Origin: Pseudomonadota bacterium
GTDB taxonomy: Bacteria > Pseudomonadota > Gammaproteobacteria > Burkholderiales > Gallionellaceae
Assembly (NCBI GenBank): GCA_021821945.1
Contig: JAJZTF010000007.1
Span: 62,001 to 126,000 of the forward strand
Length of the DNA: 64,000 bases
Direction of reading: 5' to 3'
Shown here: positions 27,581 through 35,386 of the stretch, piece after piece
Position numbering within the stretch: position 1 is the stretch's first letter
Layout of the letters: each line of letters begins with the position of its first letter
Translations under genes and position numbers: made by a program
The notes under the pieces: generated by a model
Told to the model about the DNA's origin: nothing
The model's input: the letters and a program-made list of their open reading frames with translations, nothing else
Databases searched by the model: none

Positions 27581-30156
27581 AAGGCGCTCTTCGCCTCGGA
27601 ATCCAGGGGAGCGACCGCGAGCAGCCTCAAGCGGTATCGCTCCGCCTCCTCCTTGTTTCCCGCCGCCTTCTCAAGATGCCAGAGGGCGCGCAGCGCACCC
27701 GCATGGTCCGGGGATATCTTGAGCACGCGCTGCAGCGCCTCGCGTTCGCTCAAGCCGTGTTCGCGCGCCTGTATCAGCGACTGCATCATACTATCAGCTA
27801 GCGCATTGGCAATCCAGCGATCGTGCGGATTCGCCTGATATGCCATCCAGATCATCTGCACCGATTTGGATTCATCCCCCCTGATGGCAGATATCCAGGC
27901 TTCATTGGTCAGCGTGGCAGCCATGTAGGCCCGGCCGAATGCCTCCCTGTCCTGCCTTTGCACCCCCAGGATATCCGCTGCAGCATCGACATCCGGATGG
28001 CGCATCATCAGCCATGACAGCAGATTCGCCAGATTCACGCTTCCATCGTAACGCGCCTTTGGCAGGCTGTATTCGATGTAGGGCACCCATTCATCCTGAA
28101 CCTTTCCCGCGCTTTGAGGCACAGGTCCCCAATAGCGCCCGAGCCAGGTCCACATTCCCTCGTTCCCTGTGGCCGGACCATCGTCCTTCATCCTCTGAAG
28201 GTTGCGCTTCATCGCATCTGCGATGAGGAGGGGCTTGTTGGGCCCGACGAGCGCCAGATGCATGCCGTCCATGAACATCTGTGCATCAGGGAAAACCTGC
28301 CTGAAGCTCCGCAGCACGACGGACAGCGATCCGATGTCGAACTGGTTCAAAGCAAGCCACTGCACGAATATCCCGTCCGGACTCAGATGGCGCCTCGCGC
28401 GCCCGAACTGCTGCACGGAAAGCAGGGATCCCATGCCGGCGAGATCAGGGTGGAAAAGGTCCCCTATGATCACGTCGTATTTCCTGTCTGTGGCATCGAG
28501 GTAATGCCGCGCATCATCGCGGTACACCCGGGCCTGGTCGACAGCGCCTCCGTTCACCTCGGAAAACCAGTTCCTTGCCGCATGGATCGCGCCCTGCGAC
28601 AGTTCGACAGCACTTCTGTCGAGATTCGGAAAAGGAAGAGATCCGCCCATCGAGATCCCCGTCCCCAGCCCCAGGAACAGCACAAGTTTGGGATCGGGAT
28701 GCAAAAGCAGGGCCAGCCTTGCCTGATCCATCTGTATCTCGACGGCGGCAGGGTCGCTGGATGCATCCATGCGCTGAAGATCCGTGAGCAGGATGCGCTG
28801 CCCATCCTTGCGGCCGATCACATGCGTCAGCGAGACGGCATCCTCGTACAGGTAGAGATCCCTGCTTCCTCCTTCAGCGATCGGCAGCAATTCATGCACA
28901 GGCGGCATGCTGCGCAGCGGCCATGCGCAAATCAGCAGAAATGCAAAGCCCGCCCAGCCCCATCTCGCATTCAATCCTGCGAGTCCGAAGCCTGAGATAG
29001 CAAGGGCAGCGATGGCGACCAGCGCCGCAGTGCCATGGTTAGGAATCACGACGAGGCAGGCAAGAAGCGCACCCAGCCCTCCGCCCAGGCTGTTCGCGCC
29101 ATAAAGCCACACCGCACTGGCATCCTTGTGGCGTTCGGCCAGCAAAGGCAGCCATGCACCCAGAACCAGCGTGACAGGCAGCGTGAATAGCGCCGCAATC
29201 GCGGCCTGTGCGCCGATTGCGCCAAAGAAAGAGCCGAACTGGCTTCCCTCGACCCAGGAGGATGCGACGGGCAAAAGCCAGAGGCCAAGCAGCGCACCGC
29301 CTCCCGAGACGATGGGCAGGATGGCTGCAATCCTGCGCGGCGCGAAAAGGCTGCCAAGCGCGATGCCGGTCAGGAAAACCGCCAGTATCACGCCCAGCAC
29401 ATATTCGGTGCGCAGCATGATCATGCCGTAAAGCCTCACCCAGCCCACTTCCAGCATCAGACTTCCCGCGCCTATGCCCGCATAAAGAAGCAGCGCCGAC
29501 ATGGGCGGGCGCGGCAAAGTAGCTTTGGATGCTCCTGATCCAGTGTATCTCGAGAAATGCAGCGCGGCGCCCCCCACCAGCAATCCCAGAATCGCGGCAA
29601 CCCTGACCGAACCCGTCCATCCAAGGACAGGGAGCCCCCACAGGGGAAAGAGCGCCCCCAATGCGCCGCCGATGGTATTGAGCCCATAGAGTTTCCCGAG
29701 CGTCAACGGCGTCTCATCGATGGCCTTCAGCACCAGCGTAAAACCGACACCCATCGCAAAGGCGGGGAGCAGGAGCAGGCTGACCGCCTCTAGCGCCTGC
29801 AGCAAATACCAATGCATGAGGCCCAGCCTTCCCGACGCATCTTCCAGCCAGAGGCTTGCATGACGCATGAGACCGGGCAGCGCCAGCGCATACAGCGCAA
29901 CGGCCACCTCTATGCCCGCGAATGCGGCAAGGGGATTCCCGGCTTTCCATTTCACGCCGGCGATGCTTCCGCTGCCCAGGCCCAACATGAACGCGGTGAC
30001 GGTCAGCACGACGCCGAAGATGCTGACGCCAAACTGCATGGACAGCATGCGCGACCACAGCACTTCATAAGCCAGGCTTGTGAATCCTGAAAGCGCATAG
30101 AGCAGCGCCACGCCCCACCACCATGGCCTCGCGCCGTTGCCGGAAATTGAATTCAC
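27577..30156 (-). CDS. Very large membrane protein with spermidine-synthase-like domain
   Basis: An 859-aa protein. Residues 1-420 form about 13 membrane helices resembling fused-MFS spermidine synthases (YALSGFTSLAYEVLWSRMLS is the typical opening). A Rossmann aminopropyltransferase-like domain follows (LFLGLGTGISMGGSLPF; DVIIGDLFHPD), then a helical, TPR-like C-terminus (MAYQANPHDRWIANALADS). Polyamine synthesis is not proven; many such fusions have no tested activity. The start is GTG. Its stop overlaps ccoG, so it is made with the oxidase assembly genes. Confidence 0.8.
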   Translation of the reverse strand: MNSISGNGARPWWWGVALLYALSGFTSLAYEVLWSRMLSMQFGVSIFGVVLTVTAFMLGLGSGSIAGVKWKAGNPLAAFAGIEVAVALYALALPGLMRHASLWLEDASGRLGLMHWYLLQALEAVSLLLLPAFAMGVGFTLVLKAIDETPLTLGKLYGLNTIGGALGALFPLWGLPVLGWTGSVRVAAILGLLVGGAALHFSRYTGSGASKATLPRPPMSALLLYAGIGAGSLMLEVGWVRLYGMIMLRTEYVLGVILAVFLTGIALGSLFAPRRIAAILPIVSGGGALLGLWLLPVASSWVEGSQFGSFFGAIGAQAAIAALFTLPVTLVLGAWLPLLAERHKDASAVWLYGANSLGGGLGALLACLVVIPNHGTAALVAIAALAISGFGLAGLNARWGWAGFAFLLICAWPLRSMPPVHELLPIAEGGSRDLYLYEDAVSLTHVIGRKDGQRILLTDLQRMDASSDPAAVEIQMDQARLALLLHPDPKLVLFLGLGTGISMGGSLPFPNLDRSAVELSQGAIHAARNWFSEVNGGAVDQARVYRDDARHYLDATDRKYDVIIGDLFHPDLAGMGSLLSVQQFGRARRHLSPDGIFVQWLALNQFDIGSLSVVLRSFRQVFPDAQMFMDGMHLALVGPNKPLLIADAMKRNLQRMKDDGPATGNEGMWTWLGRYWGPVPQSAGKVQDEWVPYIEYSLPKARYDGSVNLANLLSWLMMRHPDVDAAADILGVQRQDREAFGRAYMAATLTNEAWISAIRGDESKSVQMIWMAYQANPHDRWIANALADSMMQSLIQAREHGLSEREALQRVLKISPDHAGALRALWHLEKAAGNKEEAERYRLRLLAVAPLDSEAKSAL

Positions 30157-30220
30157 TCTAGTCAGACCATGTCAGGCGTCCTGAAACGACCCCGAACCGG
30201 CGGTCGATCTCATCCGCCAT

Positions 30221-30607
30221 CTAGAAGGGATAGAACCAGACCAGGCCGACTATCGCATGAGCGATCGCCATGGACACGCTAAGGCCGGCAAAAAGCATGT
30301 GGGGCACATATACCTGCTTGCCGTACAGGCCCATGGCCAGACCAAGCGCACCGGTGATCAGGACGAGAATGAACAGCACGACCCCCATCAGGAACATGAT
30401 CTGCTGCTTTTCCTTTTGCGGAATCGATTTCTCGCGCTCGTCCTGCTGATGCTGCTTGTTGAAAGCCTGCAATATTTGCGCGCTGTCTTCGCCGTTCGAG
30501 ACCGCCTCTGCGTGAGCCAGGTTGATGGAAGAGAACATCGCTACCAGCAGCACGCCCGCGAAACGCAGGGAAAACCGGCTGAAAAAGATATTGAGAATGC
30601 GTGACAT
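30221..30607 (-). CDS. Exported/membrane protein of the respiratory operon (unknown)
   Basis: A 128-aa protein with an N-terminal signal-like helix (FAGVLLVAMFSSINLAHAEA), a charged middle (KQHQQDEREKSIPQKEKQQ) and two further helices (MFLMGVVLFILVLITGALGLAMGL and MLFAGLSVSMAIAHAIVGLVWF). Histidines at the second pair of helices (VPHMLF, IAHAIVG) could bind heme, which is speculative. It starts 4 bases after the preceding small gene. I recognise no family. Confidence 0.72.
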   Translation of the reverse strand: MSRILNIFFSRFSLRFAGVLLVAMFSSINLAHAEAVSNGEDSAQILQAFNKQHQQDEREKSIPQKEKQQIMFLMGVVLFILVLITGALGLAMGLYGKQVYVPHMLFAGLSVSMAIAHAIVGLVWFYPF

Positions 30608-30611
30608 GATT

Positions 30612-30860
30612 TCAATCTGTGATGGGTTTATGGGCTACGTCGGATGACGGGCTGCTCGATTTCTTCATCGCAACCCGCCAGGCCAGCACGGCCATCAGCA
30701 CGAAGGGAACGAACACGCCCATCAGAAGAAAGATGAAGATATACCAGGGCGTGGCGATGGTCACATGGGTAAAACGGTAACTGTCGACCGCAGCATGCGC
30801 GTTTGCCGCCAGAAGCCAGGACATCATCAGCCCGGATTTGATTGACTGTTTGTACATCAT
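30612..30860 (-). CDS. Small signal-peptide/one-helix membrane protein (unknown)
   Basis: An 82-aa protein: signal-like N-terminus (SGLMMSWLLAANAHA), a short periplasmic stretch and one long helix (IFIFLLMGVFVPFVLMAVLAWRVAM) with a Ser/Pro-rich tail. GGAGG precedes two adjacent ATGs; the second has better spacing. It belongs to the run of closely spaced genes between the SUMF1-like and spermidine-synthase-like genes. Confidence 0.7.
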   Translation of the reverse strand: MMYKQSIKSGLMMSWLLAANAHAAVDSYRFTHVTIATPWYIFIFLLMGVFVPFVLMAVLAWRVAMKKSSSPSSDVAHKPITD

Positions 30861-30885
30861 GCACCTCCGATGATCCATTTACATT

Positions 30886-31938
30886 TCATTTTACATCTGC
30901 TGCGCAACGGAATCCGTAGAAATCCGAGGCGAGATTCGGCAATGCGAAATCCCGGTGGTAGGTCGCCGTCGAAAAAGGATCCCCCTTCCAGGATCCCCCC
31001 CTCAGCACCTTGTACATCATCTTCACGTGCACGAGATCGGCCACCTTCAAAGCCCGGTCCTCCGCACTCTCCACCTTTGCCACCTTGGCCTTGAATATCT
31101 CGGCATCCGCATCCGTTCCGCTGTACGGGACGAAGTCGCTCGCCGTCCATTCGTCGACATTGCCCGCCATGTCATACACGCCATACGGACTCACGCCCTT
31201 GTCGTAGGTGGTGACGATGCTTGCAGATCCGACGTTGTAATAGGTGTTGAGCAGCTTGGGATCCATCTCGTTTCCCCATGGCCAGCGCCTTCCGTCCGTA
31301 CCCCTTGCCGCCTTTTCCCATTCGGCCTCGGTGGGCAGTCTCTTTCCCGCCCACTTGGCATAGGCTTCCGCATCGTACCAGTTGACCATCGTGACCGGCA
31401 TCAGCAGCGTGCCCTTGAGCGGCTTGCCGTTCTTCCAGTCGAGCGGCGGGCGATGCCCTGTCGCCGCGACGAACCTTGCATACTGCGCGTTCGTGACCAG
31501 ATACTTGTCTATGCGATAGGCCTTGAGATCGACGGTATGCATGGGATGCGAGGGGGGATCCGCGTTCTTGAGATCCGTGCCCATCTCGAACTTGCCTGCG
31601 GGGATGAGCACCATGCTGTCGAGTTCCTTCCATTGCTCGTCCTTGAGCAGCGCATTTGCCTGGGCCACGGTATAGCCGGGAGACTCGTCCAGTCGCTTTT
31701 CATTTTCTTCATGAAGGGCGATGTCCTCGCCTGCCGCGCGTATGTGGGCGGCCTCGTCCTTCAGGTTGTAGCTGGCCATGCCGCGCATCTCGCTCATTCT
31801 AAGTGAGCCCAACTTGACCACGTGCAGGCTGCCTCCGATCATCGCAAGCGATATGCAGGTGATCAGCGTGGCAGACAGATAGCGCTTCCTTTTCTGCCGC
31901 TCTGCTTCGGTCAGAACGGGAATCTTTTTTTCCGACAT
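30886..31938 (-). CDS. Membrane-anchored FGE/SUMF1-fold protein lacking the catalytic cysteines
   Basis: A 350-aa protein: one N-terminal helix (LSATLITCISLAMIGGSL), a helical linker, then a formylglycine-generating-enzyme/sulfatase-modifying domain (VLIPAGKFEMGTDL, YLVTNAQYARFV, RLPTEAEWEKAARG, GVYDMAGNVDEWTA, VLRGGSW, FYGFRCAAD). Where true FGE has two copper-binding cysteines, this has GDPFSTATYHRD with none, so it is not expected to make formylglycine. SUMF1-fold proteins such as NirV occur beside denitrification genes with unknown roles. The start overlaps the upstream gene by one base. Confidence 0.88.
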   Translation of the reverse strand: MSEKKIPVLTEAERQKRKRYLSATLITCISLAMIGGSLHVVKLGSLRMSEMRGMASYNLKDEAAHIRAAGEDIALHEENEKRLDESPGYTVAQANALLKDEQWKELDSMVLIPAGKFEMGTDLKNADPPSHPMHTVDLKAYRIDKYLVTNAQYARFVAATGHRPPLDWKNGKPLKGTLLMPVTMVNWYDAEAYAKWAGKRLPTEAEWEKAARGTDGRRWPWGNEMDPKLLNTYYNVGSASIVTTYDKGVSPYGVYDMAGNVDEWTASDFVPYSGTDADAEIFKAKVAKVESAEDRALKVADLVHVKMMYKVLRGGSWKGDPFSTATYHRDFALPNLASDFYGFRCAADVK

Positions 31939-32387
31939 CAGGATTCCTTTTCAACCATCACTTCTTCAGTCACTGCATCGGCCAGCATGTAGGAGCGGCC
32001 GTATATGTTCTTGATCAGCACCTCGCCCAGGATGCCGCCTATGCCGGCCGACTCCATCGCCAGGATCACATAGAGTCCCCACCATCCCATCGGATTCAGC
32101 GTGGCGCCGTGGGGCACGCCCGTGAAATAGGCGATTTGCGCATAGCTCAGGCAGCGCACGATGAGTGGCGGGAAATAGCAAAGCCACTTCGCTCCCTTGC
32201 CGAAGATCCAGGCCATCAACAGACCGACGATCAGCGGCAGTGCGAACACGTCCAGCATCCATCTGAAGCTGAACGTGGCAAGTCCGATGAAAAGCTCCAT
32301 CTTGACGCCCAGCAGCCTGTCCCCGAAATAGTTGACAAGCACACCAACCAGCAGCGCAAACAATCCCGTGAGGTATCTCTGATTCAT
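31938..32387 (-). CDS. Four-helix membrane protein (unknown)
   Basis: A 149-aa protein with four hydrophobic segments (FALLVGVLVNYFGDRLLG; FALPLIVGLLMAWIFG; LSYAQIAYFTGVPHG; LYVILAMESAGIGGILGEVL) and an acidic tail. No family is recognised. It overlaps the start of the next gene and the end of the cytochrome gene upstream, so the three are translationally coupled. A subunit of the respiratory complex is the natural guess. Confidence 0.72.
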   Translation of the reverse strand: MNQRYLTGLFALLVGVLVNYFGDRLLGVKMELFIGLATFSFRWMLDVFALPLIVGLLMAWIFGKGAKWLCYFPPLIVRCLSYAQIAYFTGVPHGATLNPMGWWGLYVILAMESAGIGGILGEVLIKNIYGRSYMLADAVTEEVMVEKES

Positions 32388-32866
32388 TTCTTGTACTCCA
32401 GGCCCGTCAGTTTCTCGTATTCAGCCTTCCTTGTCTGCTCAAGATACCAATCCTTGACCTTGAGACTCGCAAGATACTGCGCAAGCACCCGCCTGTCCTG
32501 TTCCGGGAGGCTTGCATAGGAAGGCATCCTGTATTCCTTCTTGAGCCTGCTCTTCAGGATGGACTGCGGATCCGCCGAAGAAAGATAGTCGTAAAGCCAC
32601 GCCTCGGTGCGCAACGATCCTATGCCGTCCAGTATCGGTGCGGGCACGGATTCCATCATGTCCTTCATCGTCCAGAGGGAATGGCACTCCTTGCAGCCAT
32701 TGACCCTGTATATTTCGGTGGCCCTTGCGGCGACATCCTGGGGCGCCGTGCTGTAATAGGGTATGTCCCTCTCGTGCTCCTGCTTCACATGCATGGTCGA
32801 GCGGATCAATCCAAAAAGCAGCAATACGCCTATCGAGCCAAGTACGAACTTCTCGCCTGCCTTCAT
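32384..32866 (-). CDS. Membrane-anchored monoheme cytochrome c
   Basis: A 160-aa protein: N-terminal anchor (FVLGSIGVLLLFGLI) and one heme motif CKECH at 58-62, with a likely distal methionine in EYRMPSYASL. The N-terminus MKAGEKFVLGSIGVLLL is strongly similar to MKLGEKILFGIIGLLVV of the cytochrome at 40725-41300, so the two are paralogues from parallel operons. It could replace the missing CcoP as electron entry. It overlaps its neighbours on both sides by four bases. Confidence 0.88.
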   Translation of the reverse strand: MKAGEKFVLGSIGVLLLFGLIRSTMHVKQEHERDIPYYSTAPQDVAARATEIYRVNGCKECHSLWTMKDMMESVPAPILDGIGSLRTEAWLYDYLSSADPQSILKSRLKKEYRMPSYASLPEQDRRVLAQYLASLKVKDWYLEQTRKAEYEKLTGLEYKK

Positions 32867-33141
32867 GCCGAATGCTTGTGCCTTGCGTTCTGCTCAGCAA
32901 GATGGCGGTTCCTGCTTTCGATCTGCTCCTTGATCACTTCGCGGCTCTTGGCATATTCGGCAGGATCCATCTTGTCCTTGTCGTTCTCGTCGAACATCAC
33001 GTACTTGATGTCTTCGTTGAACTGCTCGTTCTTCATTCCCCAGCGTATCCAGTACACGACCGCCAGGATGATCATCGCGCCTATGATCAGCCAAAGGTAG
33101 ATGGTCCAGCCATCGGGTAGGTTTTCAATAAAATTTGCCAT
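32863..33141 (-). CDS. CcoS-like oxidase assembly/small subunit protein
   Basis: A 92-aa protein with one helix (IYLWLIIGAMIILAVVYWIRW) followed by GMKNEQFNEDIKYVMFDEND, which resembles the AVKSGQFDDLE...RILFDDD tail of CcoS, needed for cofactor insertion in cbb3 oxidase. A charged coiled extension (REVIKEQIESRNRHLAEQN) is added at the C-terminus. Match to CcoS is by motif only. It overlaps the cytochrome start. Confidence 0.65.
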   Translation of the reverse strand: MANFIENLPDGWTIYLWLIIGAMIILAVVYWIRWGMKNEQFNEDIKYVMFDENDKDKMDPAEYAKSREVIKEQIESRNRHLAEQNARHKHSA

Positions 33142-33162
33142 CTCTATTTACCAGTCTAGTTA

Positions 33163-33375
33163 TCAGAAAAGGTAGCCCGCAAGCATCTGCATCGCTCCGA
33201 TGATCACGGCTGCCACTATACCAAGAATGATTGCGCCGAACATCCATTTCTCCCCGGTTCTCATGTTTCCCTTGCGGCTCACATGAGTCATCATAGCAAA
33301 GACGATGCCGGAAAAAACGGCTATGCCGACCAGCAGGAACACGAACACCCATTCGCTGAATTGCTGGCTGCGCAT
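33163..33375 (-). CDS. Small two-helix membrane protein (unknown)
   Basis: A 70-aa protein with helices VFVFLLVGIAVFSGIVFAMM and WMFGAIILGIVAAVIIGAMQML separated by a basic loop (SRKGNMRTGEK). It begins the long operon that continues down to 23488, 21 bases ahead of the CcoS-like gene. No family is recognised. Confidence 0.7.
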   Translation of the reverse strand: MRSQQFSEWVFVFLLVGIAVFSGIVFAMMTHVSRKGNMRTGEKWMFGAIILGIVAAVIIGAMQMLAGYLF

Positions 33376-33523
33376 CCCCTCGATGCTGAGATCAAGTTTC
33401 GGAGAAATTTCAGCACTTGAATATGCAACCGAAACAGCGCCAAATATTGGGGCTAATAGTTGAATCGCGAACTCCTATTTCACAGGGCAACCGAAGACCG
33501 GTCAAAAACCATGCTCCTGAAAG

Positions 33524-33557
33524 AACAAATGCGCCCGTATCCGACAGCGCATTTGTT
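33524..33557. repeat. Inverted repeat (11-bp arms) downstream of the 35-aa peptide gene
   Basis: AACAAATGCGC and GCGCATTTGTT flank a 12-base loop. There is no T-run on either side, so it is not a standard terminator; it may stabilise or process the transcript between two operon blocks. Confidence 0.6.
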
Positions 33558-33568
33558 TATCCGCTCAA

Positions 33569-33585
33569 GCCGGGCCATGCCCGGC
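33569..33585. repeat. Strong GC hairpin after the 35-aa peptide stop codon
   Basis: GCCGGGC-CAT-GCCCGGC, a perfect 7-bp stem with a 3-base loop, 9 bases past the stop of the peptide gene on the minus strand. It lacks a T-run. Together with the neighbouring repeat it may reduce read-through into the 70-aa gene. Confidence 0.6.
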
Positions 33586-33594
33586 AATCCGAAA

Positions 33595-33702
33595 TCAATC
33601 CCTCTTGTTGCGATCGACGAACAGACTGTAAAAAAACGGAAAGGACAGGGCAACCAGACACAGGCAGCCGAGCACCACAGGACCATTATCGAACTCTATC
33701 AT
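33595..33702 (-). CDS. Single-helix miniprotein, 35 aa
   Basis: Reads MIEFDNGPVVLGCLCLVALS then FPFFYSLFVDRNKRD: one membrane helix with a short acidic N-terminus and basic C-terminus, the usual inside-positive pattern. AGGAGA lies 5 bases before the ATG. It sits between the 212-aa oxidase-operon protein and the 70-aa gene, isolated by hairpins on both sides. Small single-helix subunits (CcoQ, CcoM) are known in cbb3 oxidases; sequence identity with those is not evident. Confidence 0.6.
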   Translation of the reverse strand: MIEFDNGPVVLGCLCLVALSFPFFYSLFVDRNKRD

Positions 33703-33722
33703 ATGACTCTCCTATTCATTGA

Positions 33723-33745
33723 GGGTTCCGGCAAAACCGGAACCC
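33723..33745. repeat. Perfect 9-bp hairpin between oxidase genes
   Basis: GGGTTCCGG-CAAAA-CCGGAACCC, 9-bp arms and 5-base loop, 10 bases after the stop of the 212-aa gene. No T-run follows, so it is more like an RNA-stabilising or partial-termination element marking the end of the catalytic-subunit block. Confidence 0.6.
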
Positions 33746-33754
33746 CGGGTTTCA

Positions 33755-34393
33755 TTAATGAACGTTATGTCTGGGCTGCCATGTGGACGGGGGCAGACGC
33801 TTGATCATCACGATCACCATGGTGAAGAAGTAGGACAGATAGAAGATGTCTATCGTGTAGCCCTTGTCCCACCAGGGCTGCTTGCGCTCGATGGTTCCGT
33901 CCGGTTTCAGATTGCCCTGGAAGTTAGCCAGAACGATGTGATCACCCACGACTTCATATTCGCCAAGATCGACACCGCTGGCCATCAAGGCCTCCATCTG
34001 CGGCTTGATGATGCGAAGATCGTTCATGGTCAGCGGATGACGCTCCAGCATGTCCTCCATGGAACGGCCATCGAGCGTGCCTGTTCCCTTGTTCAACTGA
34101 ACGATCATCTTCATCGCCTCGTCGTCGTTGGTGATCGCCTTAACATGGGGATCATCCATCGACTTGATGTAGCCTGCATAAAGCGAAGCCGTCGGACGCT
34201 GACCCCACAGCGGGAAGGTAACTGCAAAAGCCGTCAGCACGGTCAGCACAACGAGCAGCACGACTGGCATAGGCATGCGGTTGTTGTCTTCGGTGATGCC
34301 GCCCAGGTTTTCCTTCTCCCAGAGAGCCTTGTCCTTCTCGTTGGTCGCCGCGTCCACCATCGTGACCAGCGGTTTTTCAAAATTCCAAGCCAT
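33755..34393 (-). CDS. Two-helix oxidase-operon protein of unknown function
   Basis: A 212-aa protein: cytoplasmic N-terminus, helix VVLLVVLTVLTAFAVTFPLWG, an approximately 120-residue periplasmic part with no CxxCH (KSMDDPHVKAITNDDEAM ... GEYEVVGDHIVLANFQG) and a C-terminal helix (DIFYLSYFFTMVIVMI). It directly follows the CcoO-like gene where ccoP would normally be, but carries no heme motif. GGGGGG 6 bases before the ATG at 34393 favours that start over the one two codons upstream. A short paralogue is at 25816-26232. Confidence 0.82.
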   Translation of the reverse strand: MAWNFEKPLVTMVDAATNEKDKALWEKENLGGITEDNNRMPMPVVLLVVLTVLTAFAVTFPLWGQRPTASLYAGYIKSMDDPHVKAITNDDEAMKMIVQLNKGTGTLDGRSMEDMLERHPLTMNDLRIIKPQMEALMASGVDLGEYEVVGDHIVLANFQGNLKPDGTIERKQPWWDKGYTIDIFYLSYFFTMVIVMIKRLPPSTWQPRHNVH

Positions 34394-34406
34394 ATTCATC
34401 CCCCCC

Positions 34407-35363
34407 TTATTTCAGGCTCAACATGAAGTCGATCAGACTGCGGATTTCGGAGTTGCTAGCATAGCTAGGCACTTCCGGCGGTGTGACGCGCTTGCCTTCG
34501 GTATATTCGCTGTACTCCTGCCTCCACTTGGCATAATCGATCTTGTTGCCGTTTGCATCCTTCTCGCCCCACAGGTAATCGAAACGGGGCATGATGGAAT
34601 GCGGCTGCACCAGACGCGGATTGAAGAAGTGCATCATCATCCACTCCCTTGAGGAATTGCGCGAACCCACGTGCAACAGGTCGGGCGCCTTTCTGTCGGA
34701 ACCGAAAGCGGTTGGTGATTCACCGTTGAAGTCACCCTGCATGGGTGGGGCACCGAAAACCTGCCAGTCCTGGGTCTCTTCAGGAAGCAGGGTGTGGCAC
34801 CACCAGCAGCCTTCGCGAACGAACATGGTCTTGCCCGCACCCGCATGAGAAACATCCTCATCCTTGGCGACCTTCATCACATCTTCAGGCTTCCAGCCCT
34901 TGGTCGTGCTGAGGTCCTCGATGAAGTTCACTTCCTTGCCCTGGTATACCGCCTTGTTCAGCGCGAAAACGGCACCCTCTTCCTTGCGCGCATCTTCGAT
35001 GTGACCCTGCTGAACGCTCAGCTCTTCGACCCCCGTTCCAAGTATCCTGGGATGCAGGATACCGGCCGGGAAGGGCGTACCCGCGGGATAGACAAATACC
35101 GTCTGCTGCTGAGCCAGAGGCTGACCCGTCTTGGGATCAGTCTTCAGGTTCACGATCAGCGGCTTGTTCTTGCCCTTGAGAAGCGGGTCATCCAGGTTGA
35201 AGCCCGTTTCATGTCCGACGGACAGCTGCTTTGCCAGCGCCACATCGGTCGACGCAGTCGATGCGATGTTGATACTGGGAAAGAACAGCGTGATCGCCAT
35301 CGATCCGCTCAGCGCGAGGCCGAATATCCTCGCGCCGATCTTATACTCTCTAAATCCAGCCAT
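34407..35363 (-). CDS. CcoO-like membrane cytochrome c subunit, enlarged
   Basis: A 318-aa protein. N-terminal anchor at about 11-31; one heme motif CWWCH at 186-190 in the CcoO-like context GKTMFVREGCWWCHTLLPEE, then DLLHVGSRNSSREWMMMHFF and a methionine ligand in PHSIMPRFDYLW. Ordinary CcoO is near 200 aa; here about 110 extra residues lie between anchor and heme (PLIVNLKTDPKTGQPLAQQQ ...). It is 23 bases after the catalytic subunit. It should pass electrons to heme b of that subunit. Confidence 0.88.
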   Translation of the reverse strand: MAGFREYKIGARIFGLALSGSMAITLFFPSINIASTASTDVALAKQLSVGHETGFNLDDPLLKGKNKPLIVNLKTDPKTGQPLAQQQTVFVYPAGTPFPAGILHPRILGTGVEELSVQQGHIEDARKEEGAVFALNKAVYQGKEVNFIEDLSTTKGWKPEDVMKVAKDEDVSHAGAGKTMFVREGCWWCHTLLPEETQDWQVFGAPPMQGDFNGESPTAFGSDRKAPDLLHVGSRNSSREWMMMHFFNPRLVQPHSIMPRFDYLWGEKDANGNKIDYAKWRQEYSEYTEGKRVTPPEVPSYASNSEIRSLIDFMLSLK

Positions 35364-35386
35364 GCTTGATCTCCCTAATTATTGTA

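Noticed and set aside
33480-33686. 68-codon minus-strand frame
   Set aside because: It is a different frame over the hairpins and the 35-aa peptide gene; the peptide frame has a good ribosome site and helix, this one does not.
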